Source: Georgenia ruanii (GTDB taxonomy: Bacteria; Actinomycetota; Actinomycetes; Actinomycetales; Actinomycetaceae). Taken from it: 64,000 nucleotides of DNA. The stretch lies in the NCBI RefSeq assembly GCF_009193175.1, contig NZ_VUKE01000017.1:1-64000 (forward strand), read 5' to 3'. Shown piece by piece: positions 1-8,217 of this stretch. The translations under genes and the position numbers were made by a program. Numbering within the stretch: position 1 is the stretch's first letter; each line of letters opens with the position of its first letter. Below the pieces are notes generated by a model, which was not told the origin of the DNA, made no database searches, and saw only the letters and a program-made list of their open reading frames with translations.

Positions 1-121
1 CCGCCAGCCCACCCCCGGCGTCTTCGAATGGCGCACCCCCTCCGGCCACGCCTACCGCCGCGACATCACCGGCACCACCATCCCCATCCCGCCCGACACC
101 TTCGACCCACCCACCTACTGA
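1..121 (+). CDS. C-terminal fragment of a DUF222/HNH (13E12-type) protein
   Basis: Only the last 39 codons are inside the window, read from base 2 and ending in TGA at 119-121. The visible tail has a PGVFEWRTPSGHAYRRD stretch followed by a Pro/Thr-rich end, which is how many actinobacterial DUF222 proteins with a C-terminal HNH endonuclease domain finish. These genes are often multicopy in Micrococcales. The HNH residues themselves lie outside the window, so the family call rests on this tail alone. Confidence 0.5.
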   Translation, partial: RQPTPGVFEWRTPSGHAYRRDITGTTIPIPPDTFDPPTY

Positions 122-267
122 CCAACGTCGGCAGGATGCCGCGACGGCACCCCGACGCCCGGCAAAGGAAGCGTCCCGAGGCCCGCCCGGCACACCGGCG
201 CCCGGCGATCACCAGAACAACCGTGGCAACGGCGACCGCCTGGCTCAGGCGGCGCCGTCGTCCGGGC

Positions 268-1032
268 TCAGGGCACCCGGGCGACGACGAAGACCCGTCG
301 GAAGGGCAGAACTGTCCCGTGCGGCCCGGAGGGATACGCCACGCGGAGCCGGCGGCGGAACTCCGCCTCGAAGCCCGGCCGCAGGTCATCCGGCAGGGCT
401 TGCAGCGTGGGCCGGGCCCCAGTGCCGCTGACCCACGTGAACACCGGGTCCTCGCCGGTCAGCACGTGGAGATAGGTCGTCTCCCAGGCATCTACCGTGG
501 AGCCCAGGTCCTGCAACCGTCGCAGGTACACGGCAGCACCGTGCGCGTCGGGCTCGGCGACTCCTCGCACATGATCGACGTACGGTTCCTCGGCGCCCAT
601 CTGACGGTAGATCTCATGGCTGGGCTCGGCGAAGTTGCCTGGCACCTGGAACGCGAACCAGCCGCCGGGAGCGAGGTGGCCGACCAGTCGGGGCAACAGC
701 TCGAGGTGACCAGGAACCCACTGCAGGGCCGCGTTGGAGACGAGCACGTCGACCGGGGCGGGTGGCTCCCACGTCCGCAGGTCGCCGAGCTCCACCTGCA
801 CACCGGAACCGCCAGCCCTGGCGGCGGCGACCATGTCGGGCGAGGAGTCCACGCCCATGACCTCCGCGCCGGGCCACCGACGCGCGAGGAGCGAGGTGAG
901 GTTCCCAGGTCCGCAGCCGAGGTCGACCACCAGCCGCGGGTCCGCCGCGTCCACGCGGGCGATCAGATCCAGGAAGGGCCGGCCGCGCTCGTCGGCATAC
1001 GTCAGGTACCGGTCGGGGTCCCAGGTGTGCAT
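268..1032 (-). CDS. tam: trans-aconitate 2-methyltransferase
   Basis: A 254-residue class I SAM-dependent methyltransferase. The start is the ATG at 1032, giving MHTWDPDRYLTYADERGRPF, the usual N-terminus of Tam proteins. The SAM-binding glycine loop is VDLGCGPGN, followed by the acidic GVDSS motif and a LVSNAALQWVP stretch typical of this family. Tam methylates trans-aconitate, a toxic side product of the citrate cycle, in the cytosol. It begins 16 bases after the upp stop codon on the same strand, so the two are probably co-transcribed. An upstream in-frame start would run into upp and adds nothing family-like. Methyltransferase substrates are hard to read from sequence, but the whole-length resemblance is good. 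Confidence 0.82.
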   Translation of the reverse strand: MHTWDPDRYLTYADERGRPFLDLIARVDAADPRLVVDLGCGPGNLTSLLARRWPGAEVMGVDSSPDMVAAARAGGSGVQVELGDLRTWEPPAPVDVLVSNAALQWVPGHLELLPRLVGHLAPGGWFAFQVPGNFAEPSHEIYRQMGAEEPYVDHVRGVAEPDAHGAAVYLRRLQDLGSTVDAWETTYLHVLTGEDPVFTWVSGTGARPTLQALPDDLRPGFEAEFRRRLRVAYPSGPHGTVLPFRRVFVVARVP

Positions 1033-1048
1033 CTGCCGAGGGCCGCGG

Positions 1049-1684
1049 TCACACGACGCCGTAGAGGCGGTCGCCCGCGTCACCCAGTCCCGGGACGATG
1101 TACTTGTGCTCGTTCAGGCGCTCGTCGACCGCGGCGGTCACGATCGTGACGTCCCCGCGTTCCCCGACCGCCTCGTCCAGCGTCCGGAGACCCTCCGGCG
1201 CGGCGAGCAGGCAGATCGCGGTGACGTCGCGCGCGCCCTTCTCCAGCAGGTAGTTGATCGCGGCGATGAGGGTGTGGCCCGTGGCGAGCATCGGGTCGAG
1301 GACGTAGCACTGACGCCCGGAGAGGTCCTCGGGCAACCGGTTGGCGTAGGTGATCGCCTCGTAGGTTGTCTCGTCGCGCTGCATGCCGAGGAACCCGACC
1401 TCGGCGGTCGGGAGCAGGCGCGTCATGCCCTCGAGCATGCCCAGCCCGGCACGGAGGATCGGCACGACGATGGGCCGCGGCGCTGCCAGGTGGATGCCCA
1501 CGGTCGTCGCGACCGGCGTCTCGATCTGCACCTGCTCCACGCGCACGTCACGGGTGGCCTCGTAGGCCAGGAGGGTGACGAGCTCGTCGACGAGCAGCCG
1601 GAAGGTCGGGGACTCCGTGCTCTTGTCGCGCAGGACGGTGAGCTTGTGGGCGATCAGCGGGTGGTCCGCGACGTGCAGGCGCAT
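1049..1684 (-). CDS. upp: uracil phosphoribosyltransferase
   Basis: A 211-residue type I phosphoribosyltransferase that makes UMP from uracil and PRPP in pyrimidine salvage. Visible family marks are the N-terminal [20 protein letters not shown], the PRPP-binding loop [12 protein letters not shown], the [10 protein letters not shown] segment and the C-terminal [12 protein letters not shown], all standard for Upp. Length is normal. It is the first gene of a two-gene unit with tam and diverges from tadA. A uracil permease lies elsewhere in this window (about 18.7 kb), not linked. Confidence 0.95.
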   Translation of the reverse strand: MRLHVADHPLIAHKLTVLRDKSTESPTFRLLVDELVTLLAYEATRDVRVEQVQIETPVATTVGIHLAAPRPIVVPILRAGLGMLEGMTRLLPTAEVGFLGMQRDETTYEAITYANRLPEDLSGRQCYVLDPMLATGHTLIAAINYLLEKGARDVTAICLLAAPEGLRTLDEAVGERGDVTIVTAAVDERLNEHKYIVPGLGDAGDRLYGVV

Positions 1685-1776
1685 GGCTTGAATCTATCGT
1701 CCACCGTGAGGGACGCGTCGGCGCAGCCGCCGCCCGCCGCGCCGGTCCCCGCCGGGGCGGTTGACATGATGACCCG

Positions 1777-2265
1777 GTGAGTACCACCCGTCCGCGCCGC
1801 CACGTCGTCGTCGACCCCGCCCTCGACGCCGCCATGGGGCAGTCGCTCGACCTCGCGCGCGACGCGCTGGGCAGCGGGGACGTGCCGGTCGGCGCCGTCG
1901 TCCTGGACCCCGGCGGCGCCGTCATCGGCCGGGGGCGGAACCGCCGGGAGGCCGACGGCGACCCCACCGCCCATGCCGAGGTCCTCGCCGTGCGGGAGGC
2001 CGCCGCGGCCCTGGGCACCTGGCGGCTGGAGGGCTGCACGCTCGTCGTCACGCTCGAGCCGTGCACGATGTGCGCCGGCGCGATCGTGCTGGCGCGCCTG
2101 GCCCGCGTGGTGCTCGGCGCCTGGGACCCCAAGGCCGGGGCCGCGGGATCGGTGCGCGACGTGCTGCGCGACTCCCGGCTCAACCACCGGGTGGAGGTCG
2201 TCGGCGGGGTGCGTGAGGAGGAGTGCGCCGCGCTGCTCCGGGACTTCTTCGGCGAACGGCGCTAG
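1777..2265 (+). CDS. tadA: tRNA-adenosine(34) deaminase
   Basis: A 162-residue zinc deaminase of the CDA fold. It converts wobble adenosine to inosine in tRNA-Arg(ACG). The zinc and catalytic motifs are visible: HAE (His ligand plus proton-shuttling Glu) and PCTMC (two Cys ligands). The start is a GTG at 1777; the ATG codons just upstream are in another frame. It is divergent from upp with about 90 bases between. A generic nucleoside or guanine deaminase is the only realistic alternative, but length and motif context fit TadA. Confidence 0.9.
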   Translation: MSTTRPRRHVVVDPALDAAMGQSLDLARDALGSGDVPVGAVVLDPGGAVIGRGRNRREADGDPTAHAEVLAVREAAAALGTWRLEGCTLVVTLEPCTMCAGAIVLARLARVVLGAWDPKAGAAGSVRDVLRDSRLNHRVEVVGGVREEECAALLRDFFGERR

Positions 2266-2306
2266 CTGGTCGCCACCGCCGGGGCCGCGAGGGCCCGACC
2301 GCTCGG

Positions 2307-2825
2307 TCAGTCGTTCGACCGCACGTGGTGCTCGGGAACACCGTCGCTGCAGCGGGCGGACAGCACGACGTCGTCCTCGTCGCTGGAGAACTCGACCTTG
2401 ACCCGCTCCGGACCGGTGTCCCGGACGTCCACGCTCCAGCCGTCGCTGGGCGTCGCGTAAAGCAGAGCGATCTCGCCGGCGACGCACTCGGCCGCAACCC
2501 GGCCGGCGTCGGTCTCCCACGTCCGCGCCACGGCGGTCGGCGCGTCCGGTGAGCTCCCGACGGTCGGCGCTCGGGGCGCTGGGGAGGGCGGCGCGGGGGA
2601 GGGCAGTGGCCCCTGCGCGGCGAGGGCCGCCGACACCTCCGCACGCGTGAGCACGCCGGCCTCCCGGCTGTGCTCGCCGCCGATGGTCACGACCGCCAAC
2701 CACGCCAGCGTGGTCGCCGCCGCGACCGCCAGTGCCCAGGCCAGGACGACGAGGCCCGGGACCATCCGCCGGCGGCGGCGCGGCGCGGCGGCGTCTGGCG
2801 TGGTGGCGACCGGCCGGGGCGTCAT
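2307..2825 (-). CDS. single-pass membrane protein of unknown function
   Basis: About 172 residues from the ATG at 2825. A short Arg-rich cytoplasmic head (PRRRRRM) precedes one hydrophobic segment at about residues 22-46. A Pro/Ala-rich linker follows, then a small extracellular domain with two Cys. The domain has alternating charged and hydrophobic residues (GWSVDVRDTGPERVKVEFSS) suggesting a beta fold. I recognise no family. It converges with tadA, 41 bases apart. The membrane topology is clear; the function is not. Confidence 0.7.
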   Translation of the reverse strand: MTPRPVATTPDAAAPRRRRRMVPGLVVLAWALAVAAATTLAWLAVVTIGGEHSREAGVLTRAEVSAALAAQGPLPSPAPPSPAPRAPTVGSSPDAPTAVARTWETDAGRVAAECVAGEIALLYATPSDGWSVDVRDTGPERVKVEFSSDEDDVVLSARCSDGVPEHHVRSND

Positions 2826-2911
2826 GGCGCGATGATGCCCCGACACCGGGCAAGCCGACGTTAAGACGAGAACAAGGTTCCCGAGGCCTGGCGAAGGCCG
2901 CGATCACTTGG

Positions 2912-2975
2912 CCCGCCCACCCGCCCACCCGCCCACCCGCCCACCCGCCGACCCGCCCGCCCGCCCGCCCGCCGG
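2912..2975 (+). repeat. eight tandem copies of an 8-bp CCCGCCCA-type unit
   Basis: Starting at 2912, four perfect CCCGCCCA units are followed by four variants (CCCGCCGA, CCCGCCCG twice, CCCGCCGG). The array ends 56 bases before the GTG start of the response regulator gene at 3032 and probably lies in its leader or promoter. Such arrays are prone to copy-number slippage. Confidence 0.95.
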
Positions 2976-3031
2976 ACGAGACGGCGGCGCGAACGGGGCC
3001 GCGGGGGTCGGCGACGGCCTACCGTCGATGC

Positions 3032-3712
3032 GTGGCCGATGTTCTGATCATCGAGGACGACGCGACGATCCGCACCGCCCTGGTCCGCGCCCTCGCGGCC
3101 CATCAGCACGCCACGACGACGTCGCCCACCGCCCTCGAGGGCCTCCAGCGACTCGTCGACCGACGCCCCGACCTCGTCCTCCTCGACCTCGGTCTGCCCG
3201 ACCTCGACGGCGCCGCCCTGCTCGCGATGATCCGCGCCGTCTGCGATGTCCCGGTCATCGTCATCAGCGCCCGCGACGACGGCGCCGCCGTCGTCGCCCT
3301 GCTCGACGCCGGCGCGGACGACTACCTCGTCAAGCCCTTTGCCGCGGACCAGCTCGAGGCGAGGATCCGCGCGGTGCTGCGCCGGGCGGGACGCGTCGCC
3401 ACCCCCGGACCTCTCACGGTGGGCGCCCTCGTCATCGACGCCCGCGCCCGCTCCGCCGTCCTCGAGGGGCGCCCGCTGGACCTCAGCCCCAAGGAGTTCG
3501 ACCTCCTGCACTACCTGGCCGAGCGGGCCGGGGAGGTCGTCAGCAAGCGGGAGCTGCTCAGCCACGTGTGGAACCAGCCCTACGGCGGGGCCGACAAGAC
3601 CGTCGACGTCCACCTGCACTGGCTGCGCCGCAAGCTCGGGGAGAGCGCGGAGGCCCCGCGCTATCTCCACCGCGTGCGGGGCGTCGGCGTCAAGCTCGTC
3701 GCGCCGACATGA
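3032..3712 (+). CDS. OmpR/PhoB-family response regulator
   Basis: A 226-residue two-component response regulator. The GTG at 3032 gives VADVLIIEDDATIRTAL, the correct receiver start; upstream in-frame sequence is low-complexity Pro/Ala. The receiver domain (about 1-118) has acidic residues EDD, phosphoacceptor Asp52 (LVLLDLG) and the conserved Lys in DYLVKPF. A winged-helix DNA-binding domain (about 130-224) has LSPKEFDLLHYLAERAGEVV and the VDVHLHWLRRKLGE recognition region. Its stop overlaps the start of the histidine kinase (ATGA), so the pair is translationally coupled. The stimulus cannot be read, but the next gene downstream is a His/Asp-rich exported protein, a plausible target. Confidence 0.93.
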   Translation: MADVLIIEDDATIRTALVRALAAHQHATTTSPTALEGLQRLVDRRPDLVLLDLGLPDLDGAALLAMIRAVCDVPVIVISARDDGAAVVALLDAGADDYLVKPFAADQLEARIRAVLRRAGRVATPGPLTVGALVIDARARSAVLEGRPLDLSPKEFDLLHYLAERAGEVVSKRELLSHVWNQPYGGADKTVDVHLHWLRRKLGESAEAPRYLHRVRGVGVKLVAPT

Positions 3713-4977
3713 GGTCGCTGCTCGTCCGCTACGGGCTCGCCATGACCTCGGTGGTGCTCGTGGCCTTCCTGGTTCCCCTCGGCCTCCTCGCCCGGTCCCT
3801 CGCGGAAGAGCGCGGGCTCGACGGCGGCCGGCAGGACGCGCAGAGCGTGGCGGTCTTCGCCGCCGGCAGCCAGGACGCCACGCAGCTCGAGGCTGCCGTC
3901 CTGGCCGTGAACGACGGCGCGCGACGCACCACCGTCTTCCTCCCCGACGGGCGGGTGGTGGGGGAACCGGCCGCGCCGTCGTCCGCCGTCGAGCTCGCCG
4001 GCCGGGGCCGGGCCCTGACGGCCCGCACCAACGGCGGCGTCGAGGTGCTCCTGCCCGTCGGCGGGCCGACCGGGGTGGCGGTGGTCCGCACCTTCGTCCC
4101 CGATGCCGCGCTCACCCAGGGCGTGCAGCGATCCTGGCTCCTCCTCGCCGGCGTCGGCGTCGTCCTCCTCGGCGCCACCGCGCTGGCCGGCGGGCTCATC
4201 GCCAGGCGCCTGTCCCGCTCGGTGCTGGAGCTCTCGGAGGTGGCCGACCGCCTCGGCAACGGCGATCTGTCTGCCCGCGTCGAGCCGTCCGGGCCGCCCG
4301 AGGTCGCCTCGGTGGGGCGGGTGCTCAACGGCCTGGGCGCCCGCGTCGCCGGGCTGCTCGCCGCCGAGCGGGAGGTCGTCGCCGACGTCTCGCACCGGCT
4401 GCGCACCCCGATCACCGCCCTCCGCCTCGACGTCGACCTGCTCGCCGACCGCAACGACCGCGAGCGGCTGGCCGGGCACGTGGACCACCTGGTCAGCGCC
4501 GTCGACGAGGTGATCCGCACGGCCCGGCAGGGCGTCCAGGACGCCCCGGCCGCCCGGTGCGACGCCGTCGCCGTCGCGCGGGAGCGGGCGCGGTTCTGGC
4601 GGCTGCTGGCCACCGACCAGGGGCGCGAGCTGCGGGTGGACGCGCCCGGCGAGGCGCTGATGGTCGGCCTCTCCGCGGCGGACCTCGGCGCCGGGCTGGA
4701 TGCGCTGGTGGACAACGTCTTCACCCACACCCAGGACGGCACCGCCTTCGCCCTCGTCGTCACCGCGGCCCGGGACCTCGTCCGGGTGGCCGTGGAGGAC
4801 CGCGGCGCGGGCTTCCCCATCGGCGACCTCGCCGCCCGGGGTCGCAGCGGCACGGGGTCCACCGGGCTCGGCCTCGACGTCGCCCGCACCACCGCCGAAC
4901 GCGCCGGGGGGCGCCTCCTGCTCGAGCACCCGGCCACCGGGGCGCGGGTCGTCCTCGAGCTGCCTCGGCTGGCTTAA
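3709..4977 (+). CDS. membrane sensor histidine kinase
   Basis: A 422-residue kinase. The first transmembrane segment is at about 8-29, an extracytoplasmic sensor region of about 110 residues follows, and the second segment is at about 142-164. HAMP runs about 165-215, the DHp helix has phosphoacceptor His229 (ADVSHRLRTPITAL) and the ATPase domain carries the N box (DALVDNVFTHT) and G boxes (DRGAGF, GSTGLGLDVA). The ATG overlaps the regulator stop by four bases. The sensor region shows no recognisable domain. Length and domain order are typical for actinobacterial partners of OmpR-type regulators. Confidence 0.93.
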   Translation: MRSLLVRYGLAMTSVVLVAFLVPLGLLARSLAEERGLDGGRQDAQSVAVFAAGSQDATQLEAAVLAVNDGARRTTVFLPDGRVVGEPAAPSSAVELAGRGRALTARTNGGVEVLLPVGGPTGVAVVRTFVPDAALTQGVQRSWLLLAGVGVVLLGATALAGGLIARRLSRSVLELSEVADRLGNGDLSARVEPSGPPEVASVGRVLNGLGARVAGLLAAEREVVADVSHRLRTPITALRLDVDLLADRNDRERLAGHVDHLVSAVDEVIRTARQGVQDAPAARCDAVAVARERARFWRLLATDQGRELRVDAPGEALMVGLSAADLGAGLDALVDNVFTHTQDGTAFALVVTAARDLVRVAVEDRGAGFPIGDLAARGRSGTGSTGLGLDVARTTAERAGGRLLLEHPATGARVVLELPRLA

Positions 4978-5060
4978 CCGAGCCTTAGCGTCGCGTTGCC
5001 GCGCCGCTCACGTGGCAGCGGCGAGGGTGGGGCCACGTGCCGCCGCGCTGAGGAGGAGCC

Positions 5061-5534
5061 GTGAGCAGAAGCAGTCGCACCGTCCTCGCCGTCGCCACGC
5101 TCGCCGCGGTGGCCGGGGCCGGCGCCGTGACCCTGGAGCAGGCGGGCTGGTGGGACACCGGCGCCGCGACGACGTCGCACTCCTCGGCCCCGGCGCCCAC
5201 GACGCCCACGACGGTCGAGCTGCGCGGTTCCGTCGAGACGTTGCTCGCCCAGGCCGCGGCGCTCAAGCGGTCAGGACCGGCGGGGACGACGGCGGGCCCC
5301 GGCGCTGCCGGCGGAAGGACCGGGCGGGCGGCGTCCGGGGGTGACGGCGACGACGGCGGGCGGGCGGCGTCCGCCGTCGGGACTCCGGACGCCCGCGACG
5401 CGGACACCCGCGGCGACGACGACGACCACGAGTCATGGCAGCACGACCGGCGGGAACGCGACGAGCACGACAGCCACCACGACGGCCACCGGCACCACCA
5501 CGACCGGGACGAGGACGAGTCGGACGACTCCTGA
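5061..5534 (+). CDS. exported His/Asp-rich protein next to the two-component system
   Basis: 157 residues from a GTG at 5061, preceded by a good ribosome-binding site (GAGGAGGAG). The N-terminus has a short basic head and a hydrophobic segment (about residues 7-24), consistent with a signal peptide or membrane anchor. A Thr/Pro/Ala linker leads to a tail (about 112-157) built mostly of Asp, His, Arg and Glu, with HDSHHDGHRHHHDRDEDE. Such tails commonly bind divalent metals, but no catalytic motif or known family is visible. It starts 84 bases after the kinase gene on the same strand and may be part of its regulon. Function unknown; metal binding is inference from composition. Confidence 0.72.
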   Translation: MSRSSRTVLAVATLAAVAGAGAVTLEQAGWWDTGAATTSHSSAPAPTTPTTVELRGSVETLLAQAAALKRSGPAGTTAGPGAAGGRTGRAASGGDGDDGGRAASAVGTPDARDADTRGDDDDHESWQHDRRERDEHDSHHDGHRHHHDRDEDESDDS

Positions 5535-5618
5535 CGACGCCGCGGTCGGCTCGCCGGTCGGCACGCCGGCTCCCCGTGCCGAGACGCGCCGCGCCGTCGC
5601 CGCGGGCACACTGGGACC

Positions 5619-5885
5619 GTGATCCGGCGGCGCGCGATCGTCCACGGCCTCGTGCAGGGGGTGGGGTTCCGCTTCTCCTGCCAGGCGCAGGCCGAACGGC
5701 TGGGCTTGGGCGGGTTCGCCGTCAACCGCGACGACGGCACCGTCGAGGTCGTGGTGGAGGGCGACACGGTGGCCGTGGACCGCATGCTGGCCTGGCTCAA
5801 CGACGGTCCGCGCGCCGCCCAGGTCACCCGGGTGGACGTCACGGTGGAGGAGCCGCAGGGGGAGGGCGGCTTCGACACCTTCTGA
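5619..5885 (+). CDS. acylphosphatase
   Basis: An 88-residue acylphosphatase from a GTG at 5619. It has the family pattern VHGLVQGVGFRFSCQAQA, including the phosphate-binding Arg, and GGFAVNRDDGTVEVVVEG with the catalytic Asn. These small cytosolic enzymes hydrolyse carboxyl-phosphate bonds such as that of acetyl phosphate. It stands alone, convergent with the sirtuin gene. Confidence 0.93.
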   Translation: MIRRRAIVHGLVQGVGFRFSCQAQAERLGLGGFAVNRDDGTVEVVVEGDTVAVDRMLAWLNDGPRAAQVTRVDVTVEEPQGEGGFDTF

Positions 5886-6026
5886 GCCCGTGGTGGGGGT
5901 GGAGGGTCCGCCCGCTCACCGATGAGGAGATCGTCTCGTCCGTACGTGACCTGGACGGTTGGGGAGCGGGGCACCATCGCCGCGTCGCTGGCGGGTGGTC
6001 TGAGCCCGCCGGGCGCCGGGCGAGCA

Positions 6027-6091
6027 CAGCGCCTTGGGTCAGCGCCTTGGGCCAGCACCCCGGGCCAGCGCCTCAGGCCAGCGCCTGCGCC
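6027..6091. repeat. five tandem copies of a 13-bp unit across the sirtuin 3' end
   Basis: Units of CAGCGCCTTGGGY type begin at 6027, 6040, 6053, 6066 and 6079, each with few changes. The last two lie over the final codons and stop of the sirtuin gene (stop at 6073-6075) and the others extend beyond it, as if the gene end had been duplicated outward. Confidence 0.9.
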
Positions 6092-6966
6092 AACGCGCTG
6101 AGCGTCTCGGAGGTGCCGGCCTCGAGCTTGACCGTGGCGAGCGCGTCGCCTCGGGTGGCGCCGCGGTTGACGATGACCACCGGCTTGCCGGTCTTCGCGG
6201 CATGCCGGACGAAGCGCAGCCCGCTCATCACGGCGAGCGAGGAGCCGGCGACGAGCAGCGCCTCGCCCTCGTCGACGAGGTCGTACGCCGCCGCGACCCG
6301 TGGCTTGGGCACGTTCTCGCCGAAGTAGACGATGTGCGGCTTGAGCATCCCGCCGCACGCCTCGCACGCCGCCACACGGAAGCCCTCCGTGGACTCGATG
6401 ACGGCGTCGGCGTCCGGGGCGATCTCGACGTCGGCCACCTCCGTGACGGACTCGAGGAAGCCGGGGTTGAGCGCGGTCAGCCGCTCGTGCATCCGCGCCC
6501 GGGAGATCACCCGACCGCAGCTCAGGCACACCACCTCGTTGTAGTGCCCGTGCAGGTCGATCACGCGCCGGGACCCGGCGGCCTCGTGGAGCAGGTCGAC
6601 GTTCTGGGTGATGACGCCGACGACGACGCCGCCCGCCTCCAGCCGCGCCAGCGCCCGGTGCCCCGCGTTCGGTTCGGTGCGGCGCATGTGCCGCCAGCCC
6701 ACGTGGTTGCGGGCCCAGTAGTGGCGCCGGAAGCGCGAGTCGCCGACGAACTGCTGGTAGGTGATCGGGTTGCGCGGCGGGGAGTCCGGTCCGCGGTAGT
6801 CCGGGATGCCGGAGTCGGTCGAGATGCCCGCGCCGGTGAGGACGGCGAGGCGGCGCCCCTCGAGGACGTCGAGGACGTCGTCGAGCACGGACGTGGCCGC
6901 CGGCGCGGACGTCCACGTCACCGCCGCGGGGGGCGCCGGCGCTGCGGGAAGGTCACGTCCGGTCAC
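6073..6966 (-). CDS. NAD-dependent protein deacylase of the SIR2 family
   Basis: A 297-residue sirtuin from a GTG at 6966. The NAD-binding motifs GAGISTDSGIPDYRG and TQNVDLLHEAAG are intact. The catalytic His is in LHGHYNEVVC, and two Cys pairs (CLSC and CEAC) make the structural zinc site. The fold is complete through VIVNRGATRGD. The spacing resembles the SIRT4-like class II bacterial group. It removes acyl groups from lysines of cytosolic proteins using NAD. It is convergent with acylphosphatase. Its last codons form part of a 13-bp tandem array. Substrate not predictable. Confidence 0.92.
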   Translation of the reverse strand: MTGRDLPAAPAPPAAVTWTSAPAATSVLDDVLDVLEGRRLAVLTGAGISTDSGIPDYRGPDSPPRNPITYQQFVGDSRFRRHYWARNHVGWRHMRRTEPNAGHRALARLEAGGVVVGVITQNVDLLHEAAGSRRVIDLHGHYNEVVCLSCGRVISRARMHERLTALNPGFLESVTEVADVEIAPDADAVIESTEGFRVAACEACGGMLKPHIVYFGENVPKPRVAAAYDLVDEGEALLVAGSSLAVMSGLRFVRHAAKTGKPVVIVNRGATRGDALATVKLEAGTSETLSALAQALA

Positions 6967-7015
6967 CCGGACAGGCTACGTTCTCGCCCCCCAGGCCGCT
7001 CCTATGATCGTGGGC

Positions 7016-8155
7016 ATGCGCAGCATCGTGGTGGGAGCGGGAGCCTGGGGCCTGCCGGCGGCGGCCGAGCTGGCCGGGCGGGGGCACGAGGTGGTCCTGC
7101 TGGACCGGTACGGCGTCGGCAACCCGCTGAGCTCCTCCTCCGGGCCCACCCGGCTGTGGCGCTTGACCCACCCCGACCCGCTGCGGGTCCGCCTCGCCCG
7201 CCGCAGCGTCGACGCGATGGAGCGCCTGGCCGCCCGCAGCGGCCGGGAGGTCTTCCTGCGCCGCGGGCTGCTCTGGCGCGACGACGTCTCCCTCCCCGCC
7301 GTCACCTCGGCGCTCGCGGCCGAGGACGTCCCGCACGAGGTGATCGAGCCCGACGACGTCGCCCGCCTCTTCCCCGGCCTGCGCCCCGACGGGCGGCCGG
7401 CGGTGTGGCAGGCCGAGGCCGGTCCGGTGCTGGCCGCGGAGTCGCTGCGGGCCCAGGCCGAGCTGTTCGCGGCGGCGGGTGGCGAGCTGATCGTCGGCGC
7501 CGTCGTCCGCGAGGTGACCACGACCAGCCGCGGCGTGGCGGTGGCCTGCGAGGACGGCATCATCCTCGAGGCCGACACCGTGGTCCTGGCCCCCGGGCCG
7601 GGCGCCGGCCCGCTGCTCGCCGGCCTCGGCGTCGACCTGCCGCTGCGCCCCCGCCTCGAGCAGGTGGTCCACGTGGGCGACCCCGCCCACCCGCACGCGG
7701 CGGACGACCTCCCGTGCCTGTTCGACGGCCCGCGCGCCGAGGAGCCCGGGCTCTACGCCATGCCCACCCCGGGGGTGGGCTACAAGCTCGGCCTGGACCG
7801 GCACCTGCGCGACCTGCTCCCCGGTGACACCGACCGCACCCCGGACGCCGCGCTCGTCGAGGAGGTCGTCGCCCGCGTGCGCCGCGACCTCACCGCGCTC
7901 GCGCCCCAGGCCCTGGAGGCGCAGGTGTGCTCCTGGACCCTCTCGCCCGACGGCCGCTTCATCCTCGACACCCTGCCCGGCGGTGTCGTCGTCGCGTGCG
8001 GCGACAGCGGCGAGGGCTTCAAGTTCTCCGCCCTCATGGGCCCGATGCTCGCCGACCTGGCCGAGGGGCGCACCCCGGACGACGACGTCGCCAGCTTCTC
8101 GCTGGCCCGCTTCGCCGCCGGCGCCGAGATGCGCGAGCACGTGCTGGGTCGCTGA
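7016..8155 (+). CDS. FAD-dependent amine oxidoreductase (DAO / sarcosine-oxidase-like)
   Basis: A 379-residue flavoprotein with the start at ATG 7016 (MRSIVVGAGAWGLPAAAEL); an alternative ATG lies 12 bases upstream. The N-terminal Rossmann motif GAGAWG binds the FAD ADP moiety and LDRYGVGNPLSSSSGPTRLWR matches monomeric sarcosine oxidase and N-methyltryptophan oxidase-like proteins. The C-terminal half has CSWTLSPDGRFILD and the FAD-contacting GDSGEGFKFS, where SolA-type enzymes usually carry a Cys for covalent FAD; here Ser/Gly occupy the near position, so covalent flavin is not assured. The substrate is probably an N-methylated or secondary amino acid. It diverges from the sirtuin gene and stands alone. 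Confidence 0.85.
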   Translation: MRSIVVGAGAWGLPAAAELAGRGHEVVLLDRYGVGNPLSSSSGPTRLWRLTHPDPLRVRLARRSVDAMERLAARSGREVFLRRGLLWRDDVSLPAVTSALAAEDVPHEVIEPDDVARLFPGLRPDGRPAVWQAEAGPVLAAESLRAQAELFAAAGGELIVGAVVREVTTTSRGVAVACEDGIILEADTVVLAPGPGAGPLLAGLGVDLPLRPRLEQVVHVGDPAHPHAADDLPCLFDGPRAEEPGLYAMPTPGVGYKLGLDRHLRDLLPGDTDRTPDAALVEEVVARVRRDLTALAPQALEAQVCSWTLSPDGRFILDTLPGGVVVACGDSGEGFKFSALMGPMLADLAEGRTPDDDVASFSLARFAAGAEMREHVLGR

Positions 8156-8217
8156 GCCCGCGCCTCGCTCAATGGCCGGGACCCGTGCAGGGCCGGCTCA
8201 GCGTGCCTGGCGGCGCC

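Noticed and set aside
2912-2975. CRISPR array
   Set aside because: Eight-base units without spacers; simple tandem repeat. No cas genes or spaced repeats anywhere in the window.
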